DNA of 64,000 nt from Bacteroidaceae bacterium (GCA_017938245.1 JAGBBX010000004.1:1-64000); one strand, 5' to 3'. Counted from the stretch's first letter, positions 8,915-18,554 are shown. Notes: generated by a model not told the origin, from the sequence alone. Program-made: numbers and translations.

Positions 8915-10124
8915 CGGACTGCGCATAATACACGCTTGCGACGAGGCATTGCAGATGGTTTATGTGAACCTGCTTTACGGAGTTGGTGCGCGAAACGAGC
9001 AGTACGAGTATACAGGCATTGCTCATCTCTTTGAGCATCTTATGTTCGAAGGAACACCTGAAGTGCCATCGTTTGACGAACCTTTGGAGAGGGCCGGGGG
9101 TGAGAACAATGCCTATACCAACAACGATATTACAAACTACTATATCTCTCTGCCCGGGCAGAATGCCGAGCTTGCCTTTTGGATGGAGAGCGACCGTATG
9201 TGTAATATCGATCTCACCGAAGAGAGCGTTGCTGTGCAGCGTCAGGTGGTTATCGAGGAATTTAAGCAGGAGCATCTGAACCGCCCATACGGCGATGTGA
9301 GTATGTTGCTGCGTCCTATGGCATTTAAGCATCATCCCTATCGTTGGTCGACAATAGGACGTAAACCCTCGCACATTGCCAATGTCCCCGTTGAGGTGCT
9401 GCGTGATTTCTATAGTCGTTACTATGCACCCGATAATGCTATACTTGCTGTTGTTGGAAATATCTCATTCGAGCAGGTGGTGGAGTGGAGCGAAAAGTGG
9501 TTCGGTGCTATTCCTGCCAAAGGAGTGGGGAACACCTCTCTGCCCGTTGAGCCGCGACAGGTGCGTCAGCGTCGTAAAACCGTCTATCGCAATGTGCCGC
9601 AGGATGCTTTGTATATGGTTTTTCATATGGGAGGACGTTGCGATAGTGACTTTTTCCCTTGCGACGTAATTTCCGATATCCTCTCCAACGGTTATTCGGG
9701 TCGACTGATGGCGCGTCTTGTGCGCAAGAAAAAGATATTCACTAAGATTGATGCCTTTGTGTCGGATAGTATCGACCCGGGGCTTTTCTCAATCTATGGT
9801 CGTGTAGCACAGGGGGTAACGTTGGAAAAGGCCGAAGAGGCTTTGTGGCGCGAACTCGAGCTTTTGCAAAAGCAACTTGTTCCTAAGAGTGAGATAGAGA
9901 AGGTGCGTAACCGTTTCGAGTCGGAGCATATCTTCCGTAATCTCAGTGGCGAGAATCTTGCAGGCAATCTGGCTGTTGCCGAGTGGCGCGGCGCAGCCGA
10001 GTCGCTCTTCGACGAGGTTACTTCCTATCGAAAGGTTACTCCCGAGGAGGTGCGCAGTGCGGCACGTGAGCTTTTCAGAAAAGGTAATAGTTCGGTCTTG
10101 TATTACAGACGGAAACAGAAATAA
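8886..10124 (+). CDS. M16 family zinc metallopeptidase
   Basis: A 412-aa single-unit M16 (pitrilysin/processing-peptidase) protein. The inverted zinc motif HxxEH appears as HLFEH near residues 47-51, with the downstream Glu expected in the QVVIEEF segment. There is no signal peptide, so it is probably cytoplasmic unless exported otherwise. At about 410 residues it has one catalytic plus one inactive half, as in the PqqL-like or YmxG-like group. The start ATG lies inside the cyclophilin gene in another frame. Substrates are unknown. Confidence 0.93.
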   Translation: MKINRYRLSNGLRIIHACDEALQMVYVNLLYGVGARNEQYEYTGIAHLFEHLMFEGTPEVPSFDEPLERAGGENNAYTNNDITNYYISLPGQNAELAFWMESDRMCNIDLTEESVAVQRQVVIEEFKQEHLNRPYGDVSMLLRPMAFKHHPYRWSTIGRKPSHIANVPVEVLRDFYSRYYAPDNAILAVVGNISFEQVVEWSEKWFGAIPAKGVGNTSLPVEPRQVRQRRKTVYRNVPQDALYMVFHMGGRCDSDFFPCDVISDILSNGYSGRLMARLVRKKKIFTKIDAFVSDSIDPGLFSIYGRVAQGVTLEKAEEALWRELELLQKQLVPKSEIEKVRNRFESEHIFRNLSGENLAGNLAVAEWRGAAESLFDEVTSYRKVTPEEVRSAARELFRKGNSSVLYYRRKQK

Positions 10125-10177
10125 ATAACGATGATTGAATAGCTACTCAACTATTACAATTTAATCTATTTCAGTGA

Positions 10178-10215
10178 TGCCACCAAGTAGTAATTCTACG
10201 AGGTGGCAATTTTTT
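10178..10215 (+). terminator. Intrinsic terminator after the M16 gene
   Basis: TGCCACC at 10178-10184 pairs with GGTGGCA at 10202-10208, with an inner GTAG/CTAC extension, followed by six T residues. It sits between the converging M16 and RluA-type genes. Confidence 0.85.
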
Positions 10216-10888
10216 ACAAGTTTTCTTCGAAACTCTGCCACAGACGGTCGTCGGGGACGGGCGCCTCTATGCTAAGGGGAATTTTAGATACTGGGTGAAT
10301 GAACTGCACACGGCGGGCGTGTAGCGATATGCTGCCGTCGGGGTTCGAGCGCTTGGCACCATATTTAAGGTCGCCCTTTATAGGGCAGCCCATTGCCGAT
10401 AGCTGGCAACGTATCTGGTGGTGACGCCCTGTCTTTAGCTCAACTTCTATCAGTGTATAGTTTTGAGAGTGGGCTATAGTGCGATAGTCGAGTATCGCCT
10501 CTTTGCTACCTTTTACCTCTTTATTATAAACGAAACTTTTGTTGCGGCTTTCGTTGCGCAGAATCCATCCGCGAAGCTCGCCCTCGGGTTGCAGAGGGCT
10601 CTCCTTGCTTATTGCCCAATATATCTTTTTTACAGCACCTGTGCGAAACATCTCGTTCAGTCGCTCTAATGCCTTGCTTGTCTTTGCAAGAACTACTACG
10701 CCACTTACAGGACGGTCGAGACGGTGGGGGAGTCCCACAAAAACATTTCCGGGTTTGTTGTATTTCTCCTTAAGATACTGCTTCATAGTGTCGCACAGCG
10801 ACTCGTCGCCGGTCTTGTCGCCCTGAACAATTTCGCCGGCAGCTTTGTTTACAACAATTATATGGTTGTCCTCGTAGAGTACTTTCAT
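10214..10888 (-). CDS. RluA-family RNA pseudouridine synthase
   Basis: A 224-aa enzyme of the RluA family, which converts uridine to pseudouridine in rRNA or tRNA. The catalytic Asp is D58 in HRLDRPVSG, followed by VVLAKTSKA. The KTGRHHQIR segment near residue 155 is the family's RNA-binding motif. It lacks an N-terminal S4 domain, like the short RluA/RluC-like members. Its target base is not evident. The start codon overlaps the stop of the TetR-family gene by 4 bp, so the two are probably co-translated. Confidence 0.93.
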   Translation of the reverse strand: MKVLYEDNHIIVVNKAAGEIVQGDKTGDESLCDTMKQYLKEKYNKPGNVFVGLPHRLDRPVSGVVVLAKTSKALERLNEMFRTGAVKKIYWAISKESPLQPEGELRGWILRNESRNKSFVYNKEVKGSKEAILDYRTIAHSQNYTLIEVELKTGRHHQIRCQLSAMGCPIKGDLKYGAKRSNPDGSISLHARRVQFIHPVSKIPLSIEAPVPDDRLWQSFEENL

Positions 10889-11481
10889 TCTTCTGTAACT
10901 TTTGTTCCAAGAGCGTTAAGAATTACCTTCTCGGTGAAACTGTTCATAAAACGGTCGTCGATGTTTTTACTGACAATGCCGTTTATGTAGGGAATCTCAA
11001 TTCCTTTAAGGCAGAAGTGGAGGAAACGGGCTGCAAGATCGGGGCTTTCAACATCGAAAATACCCATCATCTTGCCCTCGGCAATTATTGAGCGGAAAAG
11101 CGCTATCTCCTTAGAGTCGAATTCGCGTCTCAGATGTTCTATTATCCAAGCATTATTAAAATACTCGTTACTCAGTCGGCTGTTTCGCCTTACAACGCTG
11201 CGTGTCGAGTGCAGACGCACAAATATCAACTTGATGATTTTTTTGTGTGGTGGCAGGTCCGATGCGGCAACCTTTGTTATCGCCGAAGAGATTCTCTTTA
11301 CCTCCATCTCGATAGATGCCTCCAATAACTCCTCCTTGCTCTTGAAATAGGTGTATACTGTGCGGCGACTTCGCTTTGCCTCGGCAGCAATATCGCTCAT
11401 AGTGATATTTTCTATTCCTTTCTGAGCAAAAAGTTTGCGTGCAACCTTAATCAGTTGCTCTCTTGTATCTATCGTTGACAT
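10885..11481 (-). CDS. TetR-family transcription regulator
   Basis: A 198-aa regulator. The start at 11481 gives MSTIDTREQLIKVARKLF, the usual TetR opening; a longer frame to 11586 is possible but adds 35 residues of no family likeness. The N-terminal helix-turn-helix spans about residues 25-48 (ITMSDIAAEAKRSRRTVYTYF). The C-terminal ligand-binding part is not assignable. It overlaps the RluA-type gene by 4 bp and would be transcribed first. Ligand and targets are unknown. Confidence 0.9.
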   Translation of the reverse strand: MSTIDTREQLIKVARKLFAQKGIENITMSDIAAEAKRSRRTVYTYFKSKEELLEASIEMEVKRISSAITKVAASDLPPHKKIIKLIFVRLHSTRSVVRRNSRLSNEYFNNAWIIEHLRREFDSKEIALFRSIIAEGKMMGIFDVESPDLAARFLHFCLKGIEIPYINGIVSKNIDDRFMNSFTEKVILNALGTKVTEE

Positions 11482-11882
11482 AAGGAGATGTGTAATGCTT
11501 GATATTTTGTTGCGAAAATAGTTGTTTTTACACACTTGTGCAATTTTTATAAGGTGAAAAATGGTTAAATGAAGGGAAAATTCCATTACGCATCATTGCG
11601 CAAGGTGTTTGTTGTTGATTATAGAGATAACGGTTTTAAGCGTAATAATAACGAAAAAATCCTGCTTATTGGTGGGATTTTTTCGTTATATTAGCGTTGT
11701 TTATGTTTTTTTTGGTGCAATAGAGAAAACCTTTCGGGTTATTTGGCTAACTTTGCACTCGCAATACTCGAATATTGCGAGCGCGAAAATTGTCTGCACT
11801 CGTTCTGAAACGCCAAGGCGTTTCACTGTTTGCATTTTTAAACGCAGGACGATTAAAGAACTAAGAGTTAGTAAGATATTAT
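11482..11882. other. Divergent intergenic region with hairpins
   Basis: About 400 bp between the TetR gene and ruvX. A 15-bp perfect stem (11648-11662 with 11675-11689) sits in the middle although no gene ends here. TAACTTTG at 11748-11755 is a consensus -7 box and starts at the left of a GCACTCGC element. Two more hairpins follow: CTCGCAATA/TATTGCGAG (11758-11781) and TGAAACGCC/GGCGTTTCA (11806-11825). They would lie in the ruvX leader RNA. Confidence 0.55.
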
Positions 11883-12314
11883 ATGGCACGTATTCTGGCA
11901 ATAGACTATGGTAAACGACGCACCGGATTGGCTGTAACCGACGAACTTCAGCTGATTGCGGGCGGACTTACTACGGTAGATACAAAAGTGCTCATAGAGT
12001 ATCTGCTCGACTATGTGAAGCGCGAACCGGTGGAGCGTATCATCGTGGGGCTTCCCAAGCAGATGAATAATCAACCGTCTGAGAATATGGTGCGCATAGA
12101 GCCGTTCGTGAACCGTCTGCGCAAGCTGGTTGATATTCCTGTTGAATATTACGACGAGCGTTTTACCTCGGTGTTGGCACAAAGGGCTATTCTGGAGTCG
12201 GGAATGAAGAAACAGGCGCGACGCAATAACAAGGAGTTGATAGACGAGATAAGTGCTACAATAATCTTGCAGTCTTATATGGAGAGTCAAAGAATGAAAA
12301 AAACAATATTATGA
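11883..12314 (+). CDS. ruvX: Holliday junction resolvase-like YqgF/RuvX
   Basis: A 143-aa RNase-H-fold protein of the YqgF family. The acidic catalytic residues are visible: D8 in ILAIDYGKRRTG, the YDERFTS motif near residue 95 and IDEISA near residue 122. E. coli YqgF acts in 16S rRNA 5' maturation, and mycobacterial homologues cut Holliday junctions. The length is typical. The stop overlaps the start of the peptide deformylase gene by 4 bp, forming the ruvX-def unit. Confidence 0.95.
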   Translation: MARILAIDYGKRRTGLAVTDELQLIAGGLTTVDTKVLIEYLLDYVKREPVERIIVGLPKQMNNQPSENMVRIEPFVNRLRKLVDIPVEYYDERFTSVLAQRAILESGMKKQARRNNKELIDEISATIILQSYMESQRMKKTIL

Positions 12315-12868
12315 TACTACCAATTTATTTGTATGGACAGAGTGTCCTGAGAAAAGTTACCGAGGATATAACACCCGAATATCCCGAGTTAAAGAAACTT
12401 ATTGCCGATATGTTCGAGACCCTGACTCAGGCCGAGGGAATTGGCTTGGCGGCACCGCAGATTGGTCTGCCCATCCGTCTTGTTATTATCGACCTCGACC
12501 CTCTTGCCGAGGATTCGCCCGAGTTCAAGGGTTTTAAGAAGGTGTATATAAATGCACATATCGTCGAGACATCCGAGGAGACCGACTCAATGGAGGAGGG
12601 TTGTCTGAGTGTTCCCGGAATACACGAGAAGGTGACACGCCCTTCGCGCATACGTGTGCAGTATATGGATGAGAATTTCAATGAGTATGACGAGTGGGTC
12701 GATGGATTCCTGGCGCGCGTTATGCAGCACGAGTTCGACCATCTCGAGGGTAAGGTTTTTGTCGACCGTCTCTCGCCCCTGCGTCGTCAGATGAACAAGA
12801 ATCGTCTGATGAATCTGCTCAAGGGTAAGGCTCACTGTACCTATAAGACAAAAAGAGTGCTCAAATGA
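12311..12868 (+). CDS. def: Peptide deformylase
   Basis: A 185-aa metalloenzyme that removes the formyl group from N-terminal Met of new proteins. All three family motifs are present: GIGLAAPQIG (residues 43-52), EGCLSVPG with metal ligand C98, and HEFDHLEG with ligands H140 and H144 and catalytic E141. It overlaps ruvX by 4 bp and the TPR gene by 4 bp, so the three genes are translationally coupled. Confidence 0.98.
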   Translation: MILPIYLYGQSVLRKVTEDITPEYPELKKLIADMFETLTQAEGIGLAAPQIGLPIRLVIIDLDPLAEDSPEFKGFKKVYINAHIVETSEETDSMEEGCLSVPGIHEKVTRPSRIRVQYMDENFNEYDEWVDGFLARVMQHEFDHLEGKVFVDRLSPLRRQMNKNRLMNLLKGKAHCTYKTKRVLK

Positions 12869-14877
12869 GTAGAGTGAGAAATGTAATCCTTGCTCTGCTG
12901 CTCTTTATCCCGCTGTTTGCAAAAGCGCAGCTGAATACCGAACAGGTGATGATAATAGGGCGCAATGCACTCTATTTCGAGGATTATGTTCTCTCTATTC
13001 AATACTTTAATAAGGTAATAACAGCTCGTCCCTATCTGCACGAACCCTATTTCTTTCGTGCTCTTGCAAAGTATAATCTCGACGACTATAAGGGTGCCGA
13101 GGACGACTTGACCAAGTCGATAGAGCGTAACCCGTACGTTTCGCGCAGCTATCAGCTGCGCGGTCTTTGTCGTGCCGGCCTCGAGAGTTATGTCGATGCC
13201 GAGCGCGATTTCCGTATGGCAATAAAATATGACCCTCAGAATCCTGTTCTTTGGCAGAATCTTGCGGTAACTGCCATTAAACGTGAGCAGTGGGACGACG
13301 CTGCCGAGATAATAGACTCTATGCTTATCTTCTCGCCACGTAACGTGGATGCCTATCTTATGCGCACGCAGGTGGCGATAAAGCAAGAGGACTCTATTAT
13401 GGTAAAGCGTATGATGACCGAGGCATATAATTGCGATAAGTATTCGCCCGAATTATATTCTCTTGGTGCTATGTTGCTGTGTGATAAAGAGAGATACGAG
13501 GAGGCCGAGGAGAGTATCGACCGCGCCATAGAGCTGATGCCAGGACGTAGTGGTAACTATCTGAATCGTGCGCTCATACGTTATTATCGTAATAATCTGC
13601 GTGGAGCAATGGATGACTACGACCTTGCTCTCTATGTCGACCCCGATAACTTCTATGGCTATTATAACCGAGGACTTTTGCGTATGCAGTTGGGAGACGA
13701 CAATCGAGCGATAGAGGATTTCGATAAGGTGCTTGATATAGACCCCGACAATGCAATGGCACGCTTCAATCGCTCTATTTTAAGAAACAATACGGGTGAT
13801 TATAAGGGTGCGATAGAGGATATAACCCGTGTGCTGGAGGATTTTCCTAATTTCGAGTATGGTTATCACTGTCGTGCCGAGGCTCGTCGTAAGATTGGCG
13901 ACAAAAAAGGAGCCGAGGCCGATGATATGTGGATATTACAGTATCATCTGAAACACGGGCTTGGACAGGGTGCCGCCGATGCCGATTCTCTCCCCGATAA
14001 CAGCGAGAAGGTACGCCGCCGTTCCGACCGCAATGTGAAGAATTACAACAAAATGGTTGTGGCCGACGACGAACCGGGCAGACAGTATGTAACAGCCTAT
14101 AGAGGTAAGGTTCAGAACCGTAATGTAGATATTGAATTGTTGCCTATGTTTGCTGTAACATATTACGAGCGTCCGAGGGAATTCAGCAATTACATTCACT
14201 ACTATAAGCCTATAAACGACCTTGTGCAGTCGGGGTTGTTGCCGCGAAGCGTAATACTTACCAATGACGAGAGAGCATTGAGCAGTAACGAGGTCGATAG
14301 GCATTTTACGGGTATCGATGTTAATTCGAAGAGTATAGCTGAGTTTCCCGATGTGCTGAGCTATCGTCTGGCAAGAGCACTCGATTTCTATCTTGTTCAG
14401 GATTTTAGTGCTGCATTAAACGACCTTGATGTGGCGCTGACACTCGATGGGGATGTTTGGCTTGTCTATTTTATTCGTGCAACGGTACGTGCCAAACTGC
14501 TTGAGTCGCAGAGTGTGAACCGAATGGGCAACGACGGTACATATATGGTCACAAGTGAGAATGCTCTGCCAAATATCGATTATCGTATTGCAAGAAATGA
14601 CCTTGATATGGTAATAGCCGAGATGCCCGATTTTGCATACGCTTATTATAACCGGGCAAATGTATCGGCAAAATTGAGCGATTTTAAGTCGGCTGTGGTC
14701 GATTATACAAAGGCGCTCGAGTTGGACGACAAACTTGCCGAGGCTTATTACAATAGAGGACTTGCTAAGATTTATCTCGGACAGACACACGAGGGTATTG
14801 CCGACCTTGGCAAGGCCGGCGAACTTGGTATATACTCGGCCTATAATGTGATTAAACGATTCTCAGGACAAGAATAG
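12865..14877 (+). CDS. Secreted tetratricopeptide-repeat protein
   Basis: A 670-aa protein with an N-terminal signal peptide (ILALLLFIPLFAKAQ, cleaved near residue 22). It is built mainly of TPR units of about 34 residues: a first array around residues 30-350 (recurring YxxRGL, AIEDFDKVLDIDPDN) and a second near 485-665 (AYYNRANVSAKLSDFKSAVVDYTKAL). A lower-complexity region lies between. TPRs bind protein partners, probably in the periplasm. Similar long TPR proteins follow def in other Bacteroidales, but a specific role is not known. The stretch 14878-15075 after it holds no clear terminator. Confidence 0.9.
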   Translation: MSRVRNVILALLLFIPLFAKAQLNTEQVMIIGRNALYFEDYVLSIQYFNKVITARPYLHEPYFFRALAKYNLDDYKGAEDDLTKSIERNPYVSRSYQLRGLCRAGLESYVDAERDFRMAIKYDPQNPVLWQNLAVTAIKREQWDDAAEIIDSMLIFSPRNVDAYLMRTQVAIKQEDSIMVKRMMTEAYNCDKYSPELYSLGAMLLCDKERYEEAEESIDRAIELMPGRSGNYLNRALIRYYRNNLRGAMDDYDLALYVDPDNFYGYYNRGLLRMQLGDDNRAIEDFDKVLDIDPDNAMARFNRSILRNNTGDYKGAIEDITRVLEDFPNFEYGYHCRAEARRKIGDKKGAEADDMWILQYHLKHGLGQGAADADSLPDNSEKVRRRSDRNVKNYNKMVVADDEPGRQYVTAYRGKVQNRNVDIELLPMFAVTYYERPREFSNYIHYYKPINDLVQSGLLPRSVILTNDERALSSNEVDRHFTGIDVNSKSIAEFPDVLSYRLARALDFYLVQDFSAALNDLDVALTLDGDVWLVYFIRATVRAKLLESQSVNRMGNDGTYMVTSENALPNIDYRIARNDLDMVIAEMPDFAYAYYNRANVSAKLSDFKSAVVDYTKALELDDKLAEAYYNRGLAKIYLGQTHEGIADLGKAGELGIYSAYNVIKRFSGQE

Positions 14878-15075
14878 GCTGTTCGACTGTCAATTTTTAT
14901 TCATATTCCCGAAAAAGAGATAAAAAAAGGATTAATCGAATTATTTACGCGAATATTTTATTATCTTAGCGCCGCTTTACAAATAAGCGCGACAAAAGTG
15001 AAGGCTCGTTGGTCTTCAAAATGTTAGTTATATAAGTTTAAACATATTTTAAACCGAATAAAAGTTTCTTATACT

Positions 15076-17043
15076 ATGATAAAGATTGCATTACCACAAG
15101 GTGCCGTACACGAATTTGGCGCCGAGAATTTAGGAAAATCGTTCATAGAACTTGTTTCGTCGATTGACCCTAAAATACTTAACACTGTAGTTGCTGCAAG
15201 AGTCGATGGTGCAATTATCGACCTTCGCGATATCCCCGCAGATGGTTGCGAGGCGCAGCTTGTTTCAATAGAGGAGAAAGATGCTTTGCAGGTGCTTCGT
15301 CACACTGCCACACACATTATGGCCGAGGCTGTAAAACATCTGTTCCCCGATGCAAAGGTGACAATTGGTCCTGCTACCGAGAATGGTTTCTTCTACGACT
15401 TTGATTGTCCTCCTTTTACAAAGGAGAATCTCGATGCAATAGAGAAGGAGATGAAGAAAATTATTAAGTCGAACCCCCGCATCGAGAGAAAGGTTATCTC
15501 GCGCGAAGAGGCTATCGAACTTATGAAGCAGAAGGGTGAGCCCTACAAGTTGGAACTTATTGACGCTATCCCCGAGGGTGAGCGCATCACAATATACACT
15601 CAGGACGACTTTGTCGACCTGTGTATGGGCCCGCACCTCCTTAATACCCGATTGATTAAGGGCTTTAAACTGCTCTCTACATCAACAGCCTATTGGCGTG
15701 CCGACAAGAATAATGCCTCTCTTTCTCGTATCTATGGAACTGCATTCTTCAGCAAAGAGGAACTTGAGGCTTATCTTGCACACCTTGAGCACATCAAGAA
15801 TATCGACCACAACAAGATTGGTCGCGAGATGGAGTTGTTTACCACAGTAGATGTTATCGGACAAGGACTGCCTTTGCTTATGCCTAAGGGCGCAAAGATT
15901 GTGCAGACATTGCAGCGCTGGATAGAGGACCTTGAAGATAACGAGTGGGGTTACATACGTACAAAGACTCCTTTGATGGCAAAGAGCGACCTTTACAAAA
16001 TCTCGGGTCACTGGGATCACTACAAAGAGGGTATGTTTGTGCTTGGCGATGAGGAGAACGACAAAGAGGTGTTTGCTCTGCGTCCTATGACTTGTCCTTT
16101 CCAATATTATGTTTATAAGGCAACGCATCACTCTTATCGAGACCTTCCCTTGCGTTACAGCGAGACATCTACTCTGTTCCGCAACGAGGACTCGGGCGAA
16201 ATGCACGGACTCACACGTGTGCGTCAGTTCACTATCAGCGAGGGACACCTTATCGTACGCCCCGACCAGATGGTCGAGGAGTTCAAGAATTGTCTTGCTC
16301 TTGCAAAGCACGTGATGGAGGCTCTTGGTCTTCAGAACGATGTTACATACGTTCTTGCAAAGTGGGATCCCGAAAATCGCAAGAAATACATCGGCGAGGC
16401 CGAAGTGTGGGAAGAGACACAGGAGCACATTCGTCAGATGCTCAACGAACTTGAGATACCTTTTGTCGAGGAGACGGGTGGTGCGGCTTTCTATGGTCCC
16501 AAAGTGGATATCAATGCCAAGAATGTATATGGCAAGGAGGATACAATGATTACCGTTCAGTGGGATGCTCTGCTGGCTGCACAATTCGATATGTACTATG
16601 TCGACCAGAATGGCGAGAAGGTGCGTCCTTACATCATCCACCGCACAAGTATGGGCTGCTACGAGCGTACACTCGCTTGGCTCATAGAGAAATACGAGGG
16701 CAAATTCCCCACTTGGTTGTGCCCCGAGCAGGTGCGCGTACTGCCCATCTCGGAAAAATATGGCGACTATGCCTATGAGGTTGCAGCCGAGCTTAAACGT
16801 AACGGAGTGCTTGTGCACGTCGACAACCGTTCCGAGAAGATTGGCTACAAGATTCGCGATGCACGTAACAATCGCGTTCCCTATATGCTCGTCTTAGGTC
16901 AGCAAGAGGAGGAGACGCGTACAGTTGCAGTGCGCAGCCGCTTTGCAGGCGACGAGGGCGTTAAGCCTATTGCCGACTTTGTGGCTCAGATTTGCGAGGA
17001 GATTCGTACAAAGCAAATTCGCAAAGTAGAGGTTAGCGAGTAA
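15076..17043 (+). CDS. thrS: Threonyl-tRNA synthetase
   Basis: A 655-aa class II synthetase that charges tRNA-Thr. Order: TGS domain (about residues 1-65), editing domain with HTATHIMAEAV near residue 77, catalytic core with ALRPMTCPFQ motif near residue 340 that includes a zinc-binding Cys, motif 2 (FRNEDSGEMHGLTRVRQF) and motif 3 (HRTSMGCYERTLAWLIE), then the anticodon-binding domain. The length is standard. It precedes infC by 204 bp. TTATCTTAG near 14953 resembles a -7 box in the leader. Confidence 0.99.
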   Translation: MIKIALPQGAVHEFGAENLGKSFIELVSSIDPKILNTVVAARVDGAIIDLRDIPADGCEAQLVSIEEKDALQVLRHTATHIMAEAVKHLFPDAKVTIGPATENGFFYDFDCPPFTKENLDAIEKEMKKIIKSNPRIERKVISREEAIELMKQKGEPYKLELIDAIPEGERITIYTQDDFVDLCMGPHLLNTRLIKGFKLLSTSTAYWRADKNNASLSRIYGTAFFSKEELEAYLAHLEHIKNIDHNKIGREMELFTTVDVIGQGLPLLMPKGAKIVQTLQRWIEDLEDNEWGYIRTKTPLMAKSDLYKISGHWDHYKEGMFVLGDEENDKEVFALRPMTCPFQYYVYKATHHSYRDLPLRYSETSTLFRNEDSGEMHGLTRVRQFTISEGHLIVRPDQMVEEFKNCLALAKHVMEALGLQNDVTYVLAKWDPENRKKYIGEAEVWEETQEHIRQMLNELEIPFVEETGGAAFYGPKVDINAKNVYGKEDTMITVQWDALLAAQFDMYYVDQNGEKVRPYIIHRTSMGCYERTLAWLIEKYEGKFPTWLCPEQVRVLPISEKYGDYAYEVAAELKRNGVLVHVDNRSEKIGYKIRDARNNRVPYMLVLGQQEEETRTVAVRSRFAGDEGVKPIADFVAQICEEIRTKQIRKVEVSE

Positions 17044-17082
17044 AATATAAACAGCTTTACGTGGTTTGTATACCTCATCTAT

Positions 17083-17116
17083 AATTATGGAGAAAAATCG
17101 TTTTTTCTCCATAATT
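17083..17116 (+). terminator. 15-bp hairpin after thrS
   Basis: AATTATGGAGAAAAA (17083-17097) pairs perfectly with 17102-17116 around a 4-nt loop. The right arm begins with five T residues and the downstream sequence is A-rich, so it is a plausible weak terminator between thrS and infC, or an RNA 3' stabiliser. Confidence 0.6.
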
Positions 17117-17183
17117 TATTGAAAAAAACAGATGTAGCGCGAAAAAAAATGGCAAACCTCTTCTCTGTTTGAAGAATAAATGC

Positions 17184-17191
17184 TAAATTTG
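17184..17191 (+). promoter_or_regulatory. TAAATTTG promoter-like box for infC
   Basis: A perfect TAnnTTTG box lies 57 bp before the infC start codon. No good TTTG element is found at the usual distance, so the call rests on the -7 box and its position alone. Confidence 0.4.
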
Positions 17192-17247
17192 CGCCGCATT
17201 AAGTGAAAAATAGTAAAAACTTAGAAAAAAACTTATCAATTTTCTGA

Positions 17248-17844
17248 ATGAAGAACGACAATCTGAAGAATCAGTATCGTGTAAACGAACAGATTCGCGT
17301 GAACGAGGTACGTATCGTAGGCGATGACATAGAGTCAATGGTACTTCCCACATCAAAAGCTCTGCGTATGGCCGAGGAGAGAGGTGTTGACCTTGTGGAA
17401 ATTTCGCCCACAGCAGTTCCGCCGGTGTGCCGCCTTATTGAATATTCAAAGTTCCTGTATCAGCTTAAAAAGCGCCAAAAGGAGCAAAAAGCTAAGCAGG
17501 TGAAGATTGATGTAAAAGAGATTCGTTTCGGCCCTCAGACCGACGACCACGATTACAACTTCAAGCTAAAGCACGCGATTGGCTTCTTGCAGGATGGCGA
17601 TAAGGTAAAAGCATACGTATTCTTCAAAGGTCGCTCGATACTTTTCAAGGAGCAGGGCGAGATTTTGCTTCTGCGCTTTGCGAAAGACCTTGAGGAGTAT
17701 GGAAAATTGGAGATGATGCCTCTGCTCGAGGGTAAGCGTATGACAATTATGATGGCTCCCAAGAAAGCCGCTCCCGTAAAAAAGGAGAAACCTGCGCAGC
17801 CCAAGCCCGAGGCAACTAAAACCGAAAATGAGAAAAGCGAGTAA
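17248..17844 (+). CDS. infC: Translation initiation factor IF-3
   Basis: A 198-aa protein that binds the 30S subunit and checks start codon and initiator tRNA selection. The N-domain starts with [16 protein letters not shown] and has [19 protein letters not shown]; the C-domain starts near [22 protein letters not shown]. The Lys/Pro/Glu-rich tail of about 25 residues is an extension seen in many Bacteroidota. It uses an ordinary ATG, unlike the AUU of E. coli infC. It heads the infC-rpmI-rplT operon. Confidence 0.98.
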   Translation: MKNDNLKNQYRVNEQIRVNEVRIVGDDIESMVLPTSKALRMAEERGVDLVEISPTAVPPVCRLIEYSKFLYQLKKRQKEQKAKQVKIDVKEIRFGPQTDDHDYNFKLKHAIGFLQDGDKVKAYVFFKGRSILFKEQGEILLLRFAKDLEEYGKLEMMPLLEGKRMTIMMAPKKAAPVKKEKPAQPKPEATKTENEKSE

Positions 17845-17894
17845 CGTTGTATAGTACGTTGCCGTAATAATACTAATCAATTAATTTTTAAACA

Positions 17895-18092
17895 ATGCCA
17901 AAAGTAAAGACTAACTCCGGTGCCAAAAAAAGATTCGCTCTTACCGGAACGGGTAAAATCAAGAGAAAGCACGCTTATCACAGTCACATCCTGACTAAGA
18001 AGACAAAGAAGCAGAAGAGAAACCTTGTACACTTTACAACTCTCTCACCTGCTAACGTAAAGAGTGTTAAGGAGCTGTTGTCACTGCGTTAA
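17895..18092 (+). CDS. rpmI: 50S ribosomal protein L35
   Basis: A 65-aa basic protein. [20 protein letters not shown] and the [16 protein letters not shown] stretch are the L35 signature. It is part of the large ribosomal subunit and lies 50 bp after infC in the classic infC-rpmI-rplT order. Confidence 0.98.
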   Translation: MPKVKTNSGAKKRFALTGTGKIKRKHAYHSHILTKKTKKQKRNLVHFTTLSPANVKSVKELLSLR

Positions 18093-18110
18093 GTAAAAGA
18101 ATTATTAACC

Positions 18111-18172
18111 GAATGTTTTTAGCCGAGGGCCTCTTTTAGCCCGAAAGTCCGCGAATGGCGGCGCTAACATTC
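18111..18172 (+). promoter_or_regulatory. Structured RNA region between rpmI and rplT
   Basis: Outer helix GAATGTT (18111-18117) with AACATTC (18166-18172), extended by AGC/GCT, encloses two small hairpins: GGGC/GCCC (18127-18130 with 18139-18142) and CCGC/GCGG (18149-18152 with 18158-18161). This three-way layout is a candidate autoregulatory binding site for L20, which in other bacteria controls its operon through an mRNA mimic of 23S rRNA. The function is inferred from structure and position. Confidence 0.45.
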
Positions 18173-18187
18173 AAAAGAATTAAAACT

Positions 18188-18532
18188 ATGCCAAGATCAG
18201 TAAATCACGTTGCTTCAAGAGCAAGAAGAAAGAAAATTTTAGGTTTGACAAGAGGTTACTTCGGTGCCCGTAAGAATGTGTGGACTGTTGCCAAGAATAC
18301 TTGGGAGAAGGGTCTTACATACGCTTTCCGCGACCGTCGTAACAAGAAACGCGAGTTCCGTGCGCTTTGGATTCAGCGTATCAACGCTGCTGCACGTCTC
18401 GAGGGTATGTCATACTCACAGCTTATGGGTGCTCTTCACAAAGCAGGTATCGAGATTAACCGTAAGGTTCTTGCCGACCTCGCTATGAACAACCCCGCAG
18501 CTTTCAAGGCTATCGTTGACAAGGTAAAGTAA
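18188..18532 (+). CDS. rplT: 50S ribosomal protein L20
   Basis: A 114-aa protein starting at the second in-frame ATG (18188), which gives the canonical [17 protein letters not shown] opening; the upstream ATG at 18155 would add 11 odd residues. L20 binds 23S rRNA early in 50S assembly and represses its own operon in other bacteria. Family motifs [11 protein letters not shown] and [12 protein letters not shown] are present. A terminator follows at 18555. Confidence 0.98.
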   Translation: MPRSVNHVASRARRKKILGLTRGYFGARKNVWTVAKNTWEKGLTYAFRDRRNKKREFRALWIQRINAAARLEGMSYSQLMGALHKAGIEINRKVLADLAMNNPAAFKAIVDKVK

Positions 18533-18554
18533 TTCCTACTACGATATCAGCTAT

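Noticed and set aside
15682-16818. 378-aa minus-strand frame opposite thrS
   Set aside because: thrS is unmistakable on the other strand; this frame exists because of codon bias.
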